Shown piece after piece: positions 8,399-16,846 of a stretch of DNA of 64,000 nt; position 1 is the first letter of the stretch; every line of letters begins with the position of its first letter. The notes under the pieces were generated by a model. The model saw only the letters and a program-made list of their open reading frames with translations, had not been told where the DNA came from and did no database searches. The translations under genes were made by a program, and so were the position numbers. The DNA comes from Pseudomonas fluorescens (GTDB lineage: Bacteria; Pseudomonadota; Gammaproteobacteria; Pseudomonadales; Pseudomonadaceae), in contig LR782234.1 in assembly GCA_902825215.1 (NCBI GenBank), positions 5,084,001 to 5,148,000 on the forward strand. Direction: 5' to 3'.

Positions 8399-9752
8399 CT
8401 CGATTGCCCTGCGCCTCAGCGCAATGTTCACGCTGGTGGCGCTGCTGGTGTTTGTGTTGATTGGCGGCGCGCTCTATCAACAAGTCGACAAGGGCCTGGG
8501 TCTGCTTCCCGAGGCCGAACTCGACGCGCGTTACAGCGTGCTCGAATCCACCGTCGGCCGTTACGGCACGCCGGAGCACTGGGTGAAAATCAACAACAAG
8601 CTCAAGCTGCTCGGCGAGGAAGACAAACGCATCAGCTTCTGGATTACCAGCGGTAACCCGCAATACGAATACGGCAACCTCACGCCACAGATCCGCGCGG
8701 TCGCCAACGGCCCGCTGGGCATGCGCGACCTGCAACTGCCGGATCAGCCCGCGCCGCTGAAAGTGCTGGTCAGCCAGTTCCCGGCCAAGGACCAGCGCCC
8801 GCCGCTGCGCTTCATGATCGGCATCGACACCGAGACCTTTCACCAGACCCAACATCAGTTGCTGATTGCCTTGGTCAGTCTGGCGATCGTCGGCGTGCTG
8901 CTGGCGTCAGCGCTGGGCTATTGGGTGGCGCGAATTGGCCTCCAACCGTTGATCAAACTGTCCCAGGAAGCCCAGCGTCTGGCGCCGCCGTTAAGGGCCG
9001 GGCGCTTGCGGTTGTCGCCACTGCCGCCGGAGCTTGCGCAGTTTGTCGAGTCGTTCAACTCGACTCTTGAGCGCGTCGAACTGGCCTATTCACGCCTGGA
9101 ATCATTCAACGCCGACGTCGCCCATGAACTGCGTTCGCCACTGACCAACCTGATCGGCCAGACGCAAGTGGCGCTGACTCGCGGGCGTTCGGCCGAACAC
9201 TATTTCGAAGTGCTGCAATCGAATCTGGAAGAACTGGAACGACTGCGCTCGATCATCAACGACATGCTGTTTCTGGCCAGCGCCGACCAAGGCAACAAAG
9301 CCACCCGACTGACTTCGACCTCGCTGGCCGATGAAGTGGCAACGACCCTGGACTACCTGGATTTCATTCTCGAAGACGCGCAGGTTGAAGTACGGGTCAG
9401 CGGCGACGCGCAGGTACAGATCGAAGTCGCGCATTTGCGTCGGGCGTTGATCAATCTGCTCAGCAACGCCGTGCAGCACACCGAGCCGGGTGAGGTGATC
9501 GAGGTGTGTATCGAGGTCGAGGAGCATCAGGTGAGCATTGGTGTGGCGAATCCCGGGTCACCGATTGCCAGTGAACATCTGCCACGCTTGTTCGAGCGTT
9601 TTTATCGGGTCGATGCGTCGCGTCGTAACAGTGGCAATAACCATGGCTTGGGACTGGCGATCGTCAAGGCGATTGCGTTGATGCACGGCGGGGATGTGTT
9701 TGTGCGCAGTGATCGCGGCATCAACACGTTCGGCATTCATCTACCGATCTAA
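8388..9752 (+). CDS. sensor histidine kinase (CusS-like)
   Basis: This encodes 454 aa from a GTG at 8388, chosen because a GGAG at 8377–8380 lies 7 bp upstream and the protein then begins just before TM1 (MFTLVALLVFVLIGG). The frame is open further upstream, but that overlaps the regulator gene. The layout is TM1, a periplasmic sensor of about 140 aa, TM2 (LLIALVSLAIVGVLLASAL), a HAMP domain, an H-box with H246 (ADVAHELRSPL), an N-box (LINLLSNAVQHT) and a G2 box (HGLGLAIVKAI). The G1 box has NPG in place of D-x-G, as in CusS relatives. The gene overlaps the regulator by 11 bp and ends the operon. Confidence 0.92.
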   Translation: MPSNSIALRLSAMFTLVALLVFVLIGGALYQQVDKGLGLLPEAELDARYSVLESTVGRYGTPEHWVKINNKLKLLGEEDKRISFWITSGNPQYEYGNLTPQIRAVANGPLGMRDLQLPDQPAPLKVLVSQFPAKDQRPPLRFMIGIDTETFHQTQHQLLIALVSLAIVGVLLASALGYWVARIGLQPLIKLSQEAQRLAPPLRAGRLRLSPLPPELAQFVESFNSTLERVELAYSRLESFNADVAHELRSPLTNLIGQTQVALTRGRSAEHYFEVLQSNLEELERLRSIINDMLFLASADQGNKATRLTSTSLADEVATTLDYLDFILEDAQVEVRVSGDAQVQIEVAHLRRALINLLSNAVQHTEPGEVIEVCIEVEEHQVSIGVANPGSPIASEHLPRLFERFYRVDASRRNSGNNHGLGLAIVKAIALMHGGDVFVRSDRGINTFGIHLPI

Positions 9753-9792
9753 AAGCCCCTGATCGGAGACTGACCGAGTTGTTCTCTCTACC

Positions 9793-9904
9793 GATCGTTC
9801 CCACGCTCTGCGTGGGAATGCAGCCCAGGACGCTGCGCGTCCCTTTCAAGCCGAACGCAGAGCGTCCGTGGATACATTCCCACACGGAGCATGGGACCGA
9901 TCAG
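9793..9904. repeat. intergenic repeat with CGTTCCCACGCTCTGCGTGGG arm
   Basis: An imperfect long inverted repeat: GATCGTTCCCACGCTC at 9793 is mirrored by GGAGCATGGGACCGATC ending at 9902. Between them lies a second pair, GGACGCTGCGCGTCC and GGACGCTCTGCGTTC (in reverse). This is a recognisable high-copy Pseudomonas element by sequence memory. It follows the sensor kinase stop by 40 bp and may act as its terminator. The mismatches in the right arm suggest an old copy. Confidence 0.7.
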
Positions 9905-10030
9905 TTACACGCGATTGATCTTTGCTTTTGCTGTAACAGTCATTTATGAAAATCACGCTGTTTCCCAACGTCTGGCAACCTTATCTTTGCCCGCACCAAA
10001 CAGCACTCGCCAAGCGAGAAGGTTTTCAAG

Positions 10031-10252
10031 ATGTCCAACAGTATGGGTATTGCCAGCGCGTTCGTTCTGTCCTCATTGTTCCTGTCGCCGATGGCCATGG
10101 CTGAAGAATCGCAAGCGTTCGTGGCGCACAATATCGCCCGCGCGCAAGCATTCGATCAGCATCAGGCCGAAGTAATGGCCAAGACACAAGACGCCTCGCA
10201 AGCCCCGCAAGCCGCGACCTCCCAGTCTTCAGCGGGCGAAACCGACAGCTGA
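10031..10252 (+). CDS. small secreted protein, 73 aa, function unknown
   Basis: The N-terminus MSNSMGIASAFVLSSLFLSPMAMA is a Sec signal peptide, cut after AMA at residue 24, and leaves about 49 mature residues rich in Ala, Gln, Glu and Ser with no cysteine. A GAGAAGG ribosome site precedes the ATG and a strong intrinsic terminator follows 69 bp after the stop, so this is very probably a real, single-gene transcript. The mature peptide is likely helical or disordered. I do not recognise a family. Confidence 0.72.
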   Translation: MSNSMGIASAFVLSSLFLSPMAMAEESQAFVAHNIARAQAFDQHQAEVMAKTQDASQAPQAATSQSSAGETDS

Positions 10253-10321
10253 TTGGCGCACCGCGCCACCGTTTCCCTCGACGCGGTTGTTTGGCTCTTC
10301 CCGTTCAACCGTCGTCATTGC

Positions 10322-10349
10322 AGGCCGCTGATTTTCAGCGGCCTTTTTT
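10322..10349 (+). terminator. intrinsic terminator
   Basis: A perfect 10-bp stem (AGGCCGCTGA / TCAGCGGCCT) with a TTT loop runs into six T residues. It ends the transcript of the 73-aa secreted protein. Confidence 0.88.
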
Positions 10350-10514
10350 CGCTGTGGTCTGAGTGTTGCGTGGTTGAAAAACACATCTCGACACCTTGTA
10401 GTATCGATTGATTCGGTGGGCTCACTCGCCGTTGCGCCATCACATTGCAAGTCCGCTGTTCATTGCAGTCGATGCAATGATCACCGCGGTGGTCTGCGCT
10501 GAAGAAACCTCCAC

Positions 10515-10606
10515 CCTGTGGGAGCGAGCCTGCTCGCGAAAGCGTCCGATCAGTTAACATCTGTATAGGCTGACACACCGCCTTCGCGAGCAGGCTCGCT
10601 CCCACA
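10515..10606. repeat. REP pair (GCGAGCAGGCTCGC class)
   Basis: Inverted cores CTGTGGGAGCGAGCCTGCTC at 10516 and GAGCAGGCTCGCTCCCACA ending at 10606 flank a 45-bp spacer. The 412-bp gap 10253–10664 holds this element and the terminator at 10322; I see nothing else in it. Confidence 0.85.
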
Positions 10607-10664
10607 ATGTCATTTGGTCCCTGGTTTACTACGCTGACCACATCACCCTCAATCGATAGCCACC

Positions 10665-12173
10665 ATGATCGTAAGCCGTAACTCGTCCACCACGGGCAAA
10701 TCCAAGCGCCCCGAGCGGCTGCTGATCTGCGGCAGCCTGCTCAGCGTGATCGCGATCGTGTGCATCGTCACCTTCCTGCTCATCCGCGAGCGTGCCAGCG
10801 CGCAGGAGTCCGCTACCCGCAGCGCCACGACCATTGCGCAACTGATCGACGCCGATGTATTGCGCACGGTCGAGCTGTACGACCTGACGCTGCAAGGCCT
10901 GATCGCCGCCGCGCAACGGGATGACCTGCAAAACGTCTCGCCACAAATACGTCATTTGGCGCTGTTCGACCGCTCGACCACGGCGCGCTACAAGGGCGAT
11001 ATCCTGCTGCTCGACAAGCTTGGCAATGTCGTCGCGGACTCTTCGCGGGTCGAGCCGAAGCCGGGCAATTTTGCCGACCGTGATTATTTTCTCGCCCACG
11101 CCTTCAACCGCGATATCGGCATGTTCATCAGCCGACCGTTCCAGACCCGTTGCGACTGCGATGAAGCCAATCAGTGGCGGATCAGTTTCAGCCGCCGGAT
11201 CTCCACCCAAACCGGCGAGTTCGCCGGTGTGGCCGTGGCGTCGCTGAAGCTCGATTACTTCGATCAGTTGTTCAACAGCCTCGACATCGGCACAGACAGC
11301 ACCCTGAACATCATCAACAGTGACGGCGTACTGCTCGCGCAGAAGCCCTATCTGCAAAGCGACTCGGTCGGCAAAAGCTTCGGCAACCGTCCCAATGTGG
11401 TGAAAATCCTCAGCGACAAGGACGGCAAAGGCAGTTTCACCAGCACCTCGAGCATGGATCAGCAACAACGTCTCTATACCTATTCGCGAGTCGGCAATCT
11501 GCCGCTGACGGTGATGGTCGCGCTGTCCAGCGACGAAGTGTTCGGCACCTGGAGGCGCACCGCGCTGCTGATCAGCGGTGCCACCGGCGTGTTGTGCGTG
11601 GGCTTGCTCTGGCTGACCTGGCTGCTCGCTCGCGAGTTGCGCTTGCGCCAGCGCGCCGAACGCGAGCTGGCGCAACTGGCGGCCACCGATGATCTGACCG
11701 GCGTGGCCAACCGACGCATGCTTGATCAGACCTTGCGCCATGAATGGTTTCGCGCCCAACGCTCAGGCCAGCCGTTGTCAGTGATGATGATCGATGCCGA
11801 TCACTTCAAGGCCTTCAATGACCGGCACGGGCATCAGGCTGGGGATCAGGCACTCAAGACCCTGGCGCGGGTGATTGGCGAAAACGTGCGACGCCCGGCG
11901 GATCTGGTGGCGCGCTATGGCGGTGAGGAGTTTTCGGTGATTCTGGCCGAGACCGACAGCCAGGGCGCGCAGCGCATTGCCGAGCATATTCGCCAGGCAG
12001 TCGAGCAACTGCCGCGGGTGGACGAGGCTGAACGGGCGATGACGGTGAGTATCGGCATTGCCACCTGGACGACAGCCAGCGAAATGACGCTGGAGCAGTT
12101 GCTGTTTGCGGCGGACAAGGCGTTGTATCAGGCCAAGGAAGGCGGCCGCAATCGGGTGGTGGTAGCTACCTGA
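10665..12173 (+). CDS. membrane diguanylate cyclase with periplasmic Cache-type sensor
   Basis: This encodes 502 aa. TM1 (about 20–42) and TM2 (about 290–312, ALLISGATGVLCVGLLWLTW) enclose a periplasmic segment of about 250 aa with dCache-like motifs (ARYKGDILLLDKLGNVVADS, RDYFLAHAF). The C-terminal GGDEF domain carries the active-site GGEEF at 419–423, so it should make cyclic-di-GMP from GTP. An intact inhibitory I-site RPAD (410–413) stands five residues before it, consistent with product feedback. DDLTGVANRR marks the domain start. There is no EAL domain. The gene stands alone between REP elements, so its ligand and target process are unknown. Confidence 0.93.
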   Translation: MIVSRNSSTTGKSKRPERLLICGSLLSVIAIVCIVTFLLIRERASAQESATRSATTIAQLIDADVLRTVELYDLTLQGLIAAAQRDDLQNVSPQIRHLALFDRSTTARYKGDILLLDKLGNVVADSSRVEPKPGNFADRDYFLAHAFNRDIGMFISRPFQTRCDCDEANQWRISFSRRISTQTGEFAGVAVASLKLDYFDQLFNSLDIGTDSTLNIINSDGVLLAQKPYLQSDSVGKSFGNRPNVVKILSDKDGKGSFTSTSSMDQQQRLYTYSRVGNLPLTVMVALSSDEVFGTWRRTALLISGATGVLCVGLLWLTWLLARELRLRQRAERELAQLAATDDLTGVANRRMLDQTLRHEWFRAQRSGQPLSVMMIDADHFKAFNDRHGHQAGDQALKTLARVIGENVRRPADLVARYGGEEFSVILAETDSQGAQRIAEHIRQAVEQLPRVDEAERAMTVSIGIATWTTASEMTLEQLLFAADKALYQAKEGGRNRVVVAT

Positions 12174-12193
12174 AGCCTTGCGCTGGAGGTGAT

Positions 12194-12296
12194 GGCCCCA
12201 TCGCTGGCAAGCCAGCTCCCACAGGTCTACGGGTGAGACAAAAATTTGCAGCACCCCTCAAATCCTTGTGGGAGCTGGCTTGCCAGCGATGAGGCC
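12194..12296. repeat. inverted repeat pair, GCTGGCAAGCCAGC class
   Basis: The left arm has ATCGCTGGCAAGCCAGCTCC (12200–12219) and the right arm has its mirror ending GGCTTGCCAGCGATGAGGCC at 12295. Each arm is itself palindromic (GCTGGCAAGCCAGC). This is a different REP class from the GCGAGCAGGCTCGC type elsewhere in the window. Confidence 0.85.
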
Positions 12297-12324
12297 AGTG
12301 CAGGCAATGCAAAAACCACAGGCA

Positions 12325-12352
12325 TAAAAAAAGGCCATCCGAGGATGGCCTT
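12325..12352 (-). terminator. intrinsic terminator of lpxC (possibly bidirectional)
   Basis: The stem GGCCATCC / GGATGGCC (12333–12350) is preceded on the plus strand by a run of A residues, giving a T run on the minus strand 25–50 bp after the lpxC stop. It closes the long dcw–lpxC transcription block. A shorter A/T run on the other side could also serve the diguanylate cyclase transcript. Confidence 0.85.
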
Positions 12353-12376
12353 CAAAAAACTAGAGAGGTTTTTTAC

Positions 12377-13288
12377 TTACACCGCCGCAACCGGGCGCAT
12401 GTAAGAGATCGGTGCGGTGCTGGCGTCTTCGAACGTCACCACTTCCCAAGCGTCTGTCTGCTCAATCAACTTGCGCAGCAGCTGGTTGTTCAGTGCATGA
12501 CCGGACTTGAAGCCTTTGAACTCACCAATCAGGCTGTTGCCCAGCAGGTACAGGTCGCCAATTGCATCGAGGATCTTGTGTTTGACGAACTCGTCTTCAT
12601 AACGAAGACCGTCTTCGTTCAACACGCCATCGGCGTCGACCACGATTGCGTTCTCAACGCTGCCGCCGAGTGCGAGGTTGTGCTTGCGCAGGTACTCGAT
12701 ATCACTCATGAAACCAAAGGTACGTGCGCGGCTGACTTCTTTTACGAACGAAGTGCTGGAAAAGTCCACGCTTGCACTCTGGGTGCGGTCCCGGAAAACC
12801 GGGTGATCGAAATCGATCTCGAAGCTCACCTTGAACCCTTCGAAAGGCACGAAAGTGGCGCGCTTGTCGCCGTCTTCCACTGTCACTTCACGCAGGATGC
12901 GGATGAATTTCTTGGCGGCGTCCTGTTCTTCCAGGCCTGCCGATTGAATCAGGAATACGAAGGGTCCAGCGCTGCCATCCATGATCGGGACTTCGGACGC
13001 GGAGAGCTCGACGTAGGCGTTATCGATGCCCAGGCCAGCCATGGCCGAGAGCAAGTGCTCTACCGTGTCCACTTTGACGTCGCCATTGATCAGCGTCGTC
13101 GACATAGTGGTTTCACCGACGTTTTCCGCGCGGGCAGGAATCTGCACCACAGGGTCGAGGTCAGCGCGACAAAACACAATGCCAGTGTCGACAGGCGCAG
13201 GCTTGAGGGTCAGGTAGACCTTCTCACCGGAATGCAGGCCTACACCTGTGGCACGGATAATATTTTTCAGTGTGCGTTGTTTAATCAT
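12377..13288 (-). CDS. lpxC: UDP-3-O-acyl-N-acetylglucosamine deacetylase LpxC
   Basis: At 303 aa this is normal for LpxC. It is the zinc enzyme that removes acetate from UDP-3-O-acyl-GlcNAc, the committed step of lipid A synthesis, in the cytoplasm. The three zinc ligands are in TVEHLLSAM (His), HKILDAIGDL (His and Asp), and the catalytic His is in SGHALNN. It begins MIKQRTLKNIIRATGVGLHSG, the standard start. It lies 112 bp after ftsZ, a gap with a candidate -10 (TATCAT, minus strand, near 13340) but no good -35, so it may have its own promoter as well as dcw read-through. It is the last gene of the cluster. Confidence 0.98.
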   Translation of the reverse strand: MIKQRTLKNIIRATGVGLHSGEKVYLTLKPAPVDTGIVFCRADLDPVVQIPARAENVGETTMSTTLINGDVKVDTVEHLLSAMAGLGIDNAYVELSASEVPIMDGSAGPFVFLIQSAGLEEQDAAKKFIRILREVTVEDGDKRATFVPFEGFKVSFEIDFDHPVFRDRTQSASVDFSSTSFVKEVSRARTFGFMSDIEYLRKHNLALGGSVENAIVVDADGVLNEDGLRYEDEFVKHKILDAIGDLYLLGNSLIGEFKGFKSGHALNNQLLRKLIEQTDAWEVVTFEDASTAPISYMRPVAAV

Positions 13289-13400
13289 GGCTTGGGCCGC
13301 TTCAGCGCAAATTGCGAACTGGTATCAACAAAGGCTGGCGATGATAGCAGACCATGCCTTTGCTGAACACCAATCACCTTCATAGGCCTGATACATTCCA

Positions 13401-14597
13401 TCAATCGGCCTGACGACGCAGGAATGCCGGGATGTCCAGGTAGTCCAGGTCATCTTGCGGATTCATCTTCGCGGCAGCCGCAGCACCGGCCTGAGCCTGG
13501 TTGCGCATGACGGTCGGACGGTCCAGATCACGGTAGTTCACCGCTGGCGCTTCCTGACGGGCCGGAGCCGGTTGTTGCACCTGCGCCGACGCCATGGAGG
13601 TGTGAACGGTGTTGTCGATGACCTTCACAGGCTTCTCGATTTTCGCGCCCAGACCGGTAGCGACTACGGTGACGTGCAGCTCGTCGCGCATGTCCGGATC
13701 GATAACGGTACCGACCTTGACCATCGCATGCTCGGAAGCGAAGGCTTCGATGATCGAACCGACGTCGGAGTACTCACCCAGCGACAGGTCGGGACCTGCG
13801 GTGATGTTCACCAGGATGCCGCGTGCGCCTTGCAGGTTGACGTCTTCGAGCAGCGGGTTGCGGATCGCCGCTTCAGTCGCTTCACGTGCACGGTTCGGAC
13901 CGCTGGCGCAGCCAGTGCCCATCATCGCCATGCCCATTTCGCTCATCACGGTACGCACGTCGGCGAAGTCGACGTTGATCATGCCCGGACGCTTGATGAT
14001 GTCGGAGATACCGCGAACGGCACCGGCCAGTACATCGTCTGCCTTGGCGAAAGCCGACAGCAGGCTGGCGTCTTTGCCGAGGATGGTCAGCAGTTTTTCG
14101 TTCGGAATGGTGATCAGCGAGTCAACGCTTTCCGAGAGCATGCGGATGCCTTCATCGGCGATCTGCATACGCTTGCGGCCTTCGAACGGGAACGGACGGG
14201 TCACGACCGCAACGGTCAGGATGCCCATTTCCTTGGCCACTTCAGCGATGATCGGCGCTGCACCGGTACCGGTACCGCCGCCCATGCCCGTGGTGATGAA
14301 CACCATGTTGGTGCCCTGCAGCACTTCGGCAATGCGCTCGCGGTCTTCCAGCGCGGCCTGACGACCGACTTCAGGGTTGGCGCCAGCGCCCAGACCTTTG
14401 GTCACGCCGGTGCCCAGTTGCAGAATGGTCCGCGCGCCGATGTTTTTCAGCGCCTGAGCATCGGTGTTGGCGCAGATGAACTCAACGCCTTCGATGTTGC
14501 TCTTGACCATGTGATTGACAGCGTTGCCGCCGCCACCGCCGACACCGATAACCTTGATTACCGGGCTTGCGGGGATGTTGTCTACGAGTTCGAACAT
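13401..14597 (-). CDS. ftsZ: cell division protein FtsZ
   Basis: This encodes 398 aa of the tubulin-like GTPase that forms the Z ring. The GTP-binding signature GGGTGTGAAP is present near residue 105, the N-terminal domain starts KVIGVGGGGGNAVNHM, and the T7-loop NVDFADVRTVM is intact. After a variable, Ala/Gln-rich linker (about 320–380) comes the conserved C-terminal peptide DYLDIPAFLRRQAD, which binds FtsA and ZipA. A GGAGAGGG ribosome site precedes the ATG. The gene follows ftsA after a 103-bp gap containing an inverted repeat, which is the only sizeable gap inside the cluster besides that before lpxC. Confidence 0.98.
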   Translation of the reverse strand: MFELVDNIPASPVIKVIGVGGGGGNAVNHMVKSNIEGVEFICANTDAQALKNIGARTILQLGTGVTKGLGAGANPEVGRQAALEDRERIAEVLQGTNMVFITTGMGGGTGTGAAPIIAEVAKEMGILTVAVVTRPFPFEGRKRMQIADEGIRMLSESVDSLITIPNEKLLTILGKDASLLSAFAKADDVLAGAVRGISDIIKRPGMINVDFADVRTVMSEMGMAMMGTGCASGPNRAREATEAAIRNPLLEDVNLQGARGILVNITAGPDLSLGEYSDVGSIIEAFASEHAMVKVGTVIDPDMRDELHVTVVATGLGAKIEKPVKVIDNTVHTSMASAQVQQPAPARQEAPAVNYRDLDRPTVMRNQAQAGAAAAAKMNPQDDLDYLDIPAFLRRQAD

Positions 14598-14672
14598 TTT
14601 CCCTCTCCTTACATTCTCTAGTTTTTTCGCCTACTGCTGTTTGTTGCGGTGTATCTACTGCAGTTGCTTGCC

Positions 14673-14695
14673 GCTTGAAGCTTGTCGCTTCAAGC
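14673..14695. repeat. hairpin between ftsA and ftsZ
   Basis: A perfect 9-bp stem, GCTTGAAGC / GCTTCAAGC, with a 5-bp loop lies a few bases after the ftsA stop. On the minus strand it has no T run beyond it, so it is not a typical terminator. It could tune ftsZ mRNA level or stability, or simply be a dispersed GCTTGAAGC repeat. Confidence 0.6.
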
Positions 14696-14700
14696 TGCTT

Positions 14701-15960
14701 TTAAAAGTTGCCCTGAACCCACTTCTTCAAGCGGTCCAGCAACGGCGCCTGTGGCTCGTCGTTGCTGTAGCTGTCGCGGCTGCCGATGCCGGAGAACGAA
14801 ACCCCGTCGGACTGCTTTTGCAGGCCGTACATCAACAAACCAACGCCAGTGGAATAGATCGGGTTGCGCACCACGTCATCCAGGCCCTTGACGCCATGCG
14901 GTACACCGAGGCGTACCGGCATGTGAAAGATTTCCTCGGCCAGTTCGGTGGCACCTTCCATCTTCGACGTGCCGCCGGTCAGCACGATGCCGGCCGGGAT
15001 CAGGTCTTCGTAGCCGCTGCGACGCAGCTCGGCCTGAATCAGCGTGAACAGTTCGTCGTAACGCGGCTCGACCACTTCGGCCAGGGCCTGACGCGACAGT
15101 TCGCGCGGAGGACGGTCGCCAACGCTCGGCACCTTGATGGTTTCGCCGGCACCGGCCAGTTTGGCCAGGGCGCAGGCGTAACGGATCTTGATCTCTTCGG
15201 CGTATTGGGTCGGGGTGCGCAACGCCATGGCGATGTCGTTGGTCACCTGATCACCGGCAATCGGGATCACCGCGGTATGCCGGATCGCGCCTTCGGTGAA
15301 GATCGCGATGTCGGTGGTGCCGCCGCCGATGTCGACCAGGCACACGCCCAGTTCTTTCTCGTCGTCGGTCAGTACCGAGTAGGCCGAGGCCAGTTGCTCG
15401 AGAATGATGTCGTCGATTTCCAGACCGCAGCGACGCACGCATTTTTCAATGTTCTGCGCGGCGTTGACGGCACAGGTGACCACGTGAACCTTGGCTTCCA
15501 GACGTACGCCGGACATGCCCAGTGGCTCGCGCACGCCTTCCTGGTTATCGATCACGTAATCCTGCGGCAGGGTGTGCAGCACGCGCTGGTCAGCCGGGAT
15601 CGCCACCGCCTGAGCGGCGTCGAGCACACGCTCAAGGTCCGCCGAGCTGACTTCACGATCACGGATCGCAACAATGCCGTGGGAATTCAGGCTGCGGATG
15701 TGGTTGCCAGCCACGCCGACGAACGCCGAGTGAATGCGGCAGCCGGCCATCAGCTGGGCTTCTTCGATCGCACGCTGAATCGACTGCACGGTGGACTCGA
15801 TGTTGACCACCACGCCCTTCTTCAGGCCACGGGACGGATGGGTACCGATCCCGACGATTTCCAGCGAGCCGTCGTCGGAAACCTCGCCGACCAGCGCCAC
15901 CACCTTGGAGGTGCCGATATCGAGACCGACGATCATTTTGCCGCTTTGCACGTTTGCCAT
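14701..15960 (-). CDS. ftsA: cell division protein FtsA
   Basis: This encodes 419 aa of the actin-like ATPase that tethers FtsZ to the inner membrane. Actin-fold motifs are clear: phosphate-1 VGLDIGTSKV, phosphate-2 VCLVDIGGGTTDIA and the adenosine motif IVLTGGTSKMEG. The C-terminal amphipathic membrane-targeting helix is visible as LLDRLKKWVQGNF. The gene follows ftsQ by 15 bp. The length matches the Pseudomonas family. Confidence 0.98.
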   Translation of the reverse strand: MANVQSGKMIVGLDIGTSKVVALVGEVSDDGSLEIVGIGTHPSRGLKKGVVVNIESTVQSIQRAIEEAQLMAGCRIHSAFVGVAGNHIRSLNSHGIVAIRDREVSSADLERVLDAAQAVAIPADQRVLHTLPQDYVIDNQEGVREPLGMSGVRLEAKVHVVTCAVNAAQNIEKCVRRCGLEIDDIILEQLASAYSVLTDDEKELGVCLVDIGGGTTDIAIFTEGAIRHTAVIPIAGDQVTNDIAMALRTPTQYAEEIKIRYACALAKLAGAGETIKVPSVGDRPPRELSRQALAEVVEPRYDELFTLIQAELRRSGYEDLIPAGIVLTGGTSKMEGATELAEEIFHMPVRLGVPHGVKGLDDVVRNPIYSTGVGLLMYGLQKQSDGVSFSGIGSRDSYSNDEPQAPLLDRLKKWVQGNF

Positions 15961-15975
15961 GGGTCCTGCCTCTTC

Positions 15976-16842
15976 TTAATTCTTTGCGACAGCGGGTTGG
16001 GCTGTCGTCGGCGCTACGGGTTCCCGCCAGCCAACAGCGAGGCCGTTGGCGTAGCGCAGATCGATGCGCGCAATGTTCGTAATCTGCTCTTTCAGCGTCT
16101 TGTCATAGATGGCGATGAAGCGGCGCATCTTTTCCACCAGGTTGCCGCGTCCCAGCAGCAACTCGATGCCGGGGCCGGAACTGCCGGCACCGGTGGTCAG
16201 GAACCAGCTGCCGCGCTCACGCAATTCCAGGCGTGCAATCGAGAAACCCAGCGGCCGCAGCATCTGGCTCAACACCTGGTATTGCTGCATCACTTGCTGC
16301 TGCGCCCGTTGTGGGCCGAACAGCTGTGGCAGGTGTTCGTAGTTCGCCAGTTCCTTGGGCGTGAACGCCTGGCCCTGGTTGTTCAGTAACGACTCGTCGC
16401 CCCAACGCGCGACCGGCAGTTGCTCTTCAAGGCGGATCACCACTTGATCCGGCCACACGCGACGCACTTCGGCGTGGGCGATCCATGGCATCTGCTCAAG
16501 CTCGGTGCGCATCCCGGCCAGATCGATGGTGAAGAAGCTCGACGCCACGAATGGCGCGATGCGCTGCTGCACCGCCTGCTGGCTGATGTAGCTCAGGTCG
16601 CCCTGCACCGCGATCTTGCTGATCGGCCGGTCGGCATACGGCAGCAGCCGCTGCGCGCCTTCGTACGTACCGAAGCCCAGCGCCACCAGCAGCACTGGCC
16701 AGAACAGGCTTTTCAGAAAGCCGAAATTGGCTTTCGGCAGGCGCGCGGACATCGGCTCTTTCGCCACCATTCGGCTGGCGCCACGCGGCACCGGCTTGCG
16801 GCCGGGTGCGGGGGGCTGATGTCGCAGATGAGCGCCTTGCAT
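15976..16842 (-). CDS. ftsQ: cell division protein FtsQ
   Basis: This encodes 288 aa from the ATG at 16842 (MQGAHLRHQPP); an upstream ATG would extend it into the ddlB end and is less likely. The N-terminal cytoplasmic tail is basic and proline-rich, one TM lies near residues 47–65 (FWPVLLVALGFGTYEG), then come the POTRA domain (ISKIAVQGDLSYIS) and the beta domain. FtsQ is the bitopic divisome hub that recruits FtsB/FtsL. It starts 4 bp after the ddlB stop and ends 15 bp before ftsA, the usual ddlB–ftsQ–ftsA order. Confidence 0.96.
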   Translation of the reverse strand: MQGAHLRHQPPAPGRKPVPRGASRMVAKEPMSARLPKANFGFLKSLFWPVLLVALGFGTYEGAQRLLPYADRPISKIAVQGDLSYISQQAVQQRIAPFVASSFFTIDLAGMRTELEQMPWIAHAEVRRVWPDQVVIRLEEQLPVARWGDESLLNNQGQAFTPKELANYEHLPQLFGPQRAQQQVMQQYQVLSQMLRPLGFSIARLELRERGSWFLTTGAGSSGPGIELLLGRGNLVEKMRRFIAIYDKTLKEQITNIARIDLRYANGLAVGWREPVAPTTAQPAVAKN

Positions 16843-16846
16843 GGTC

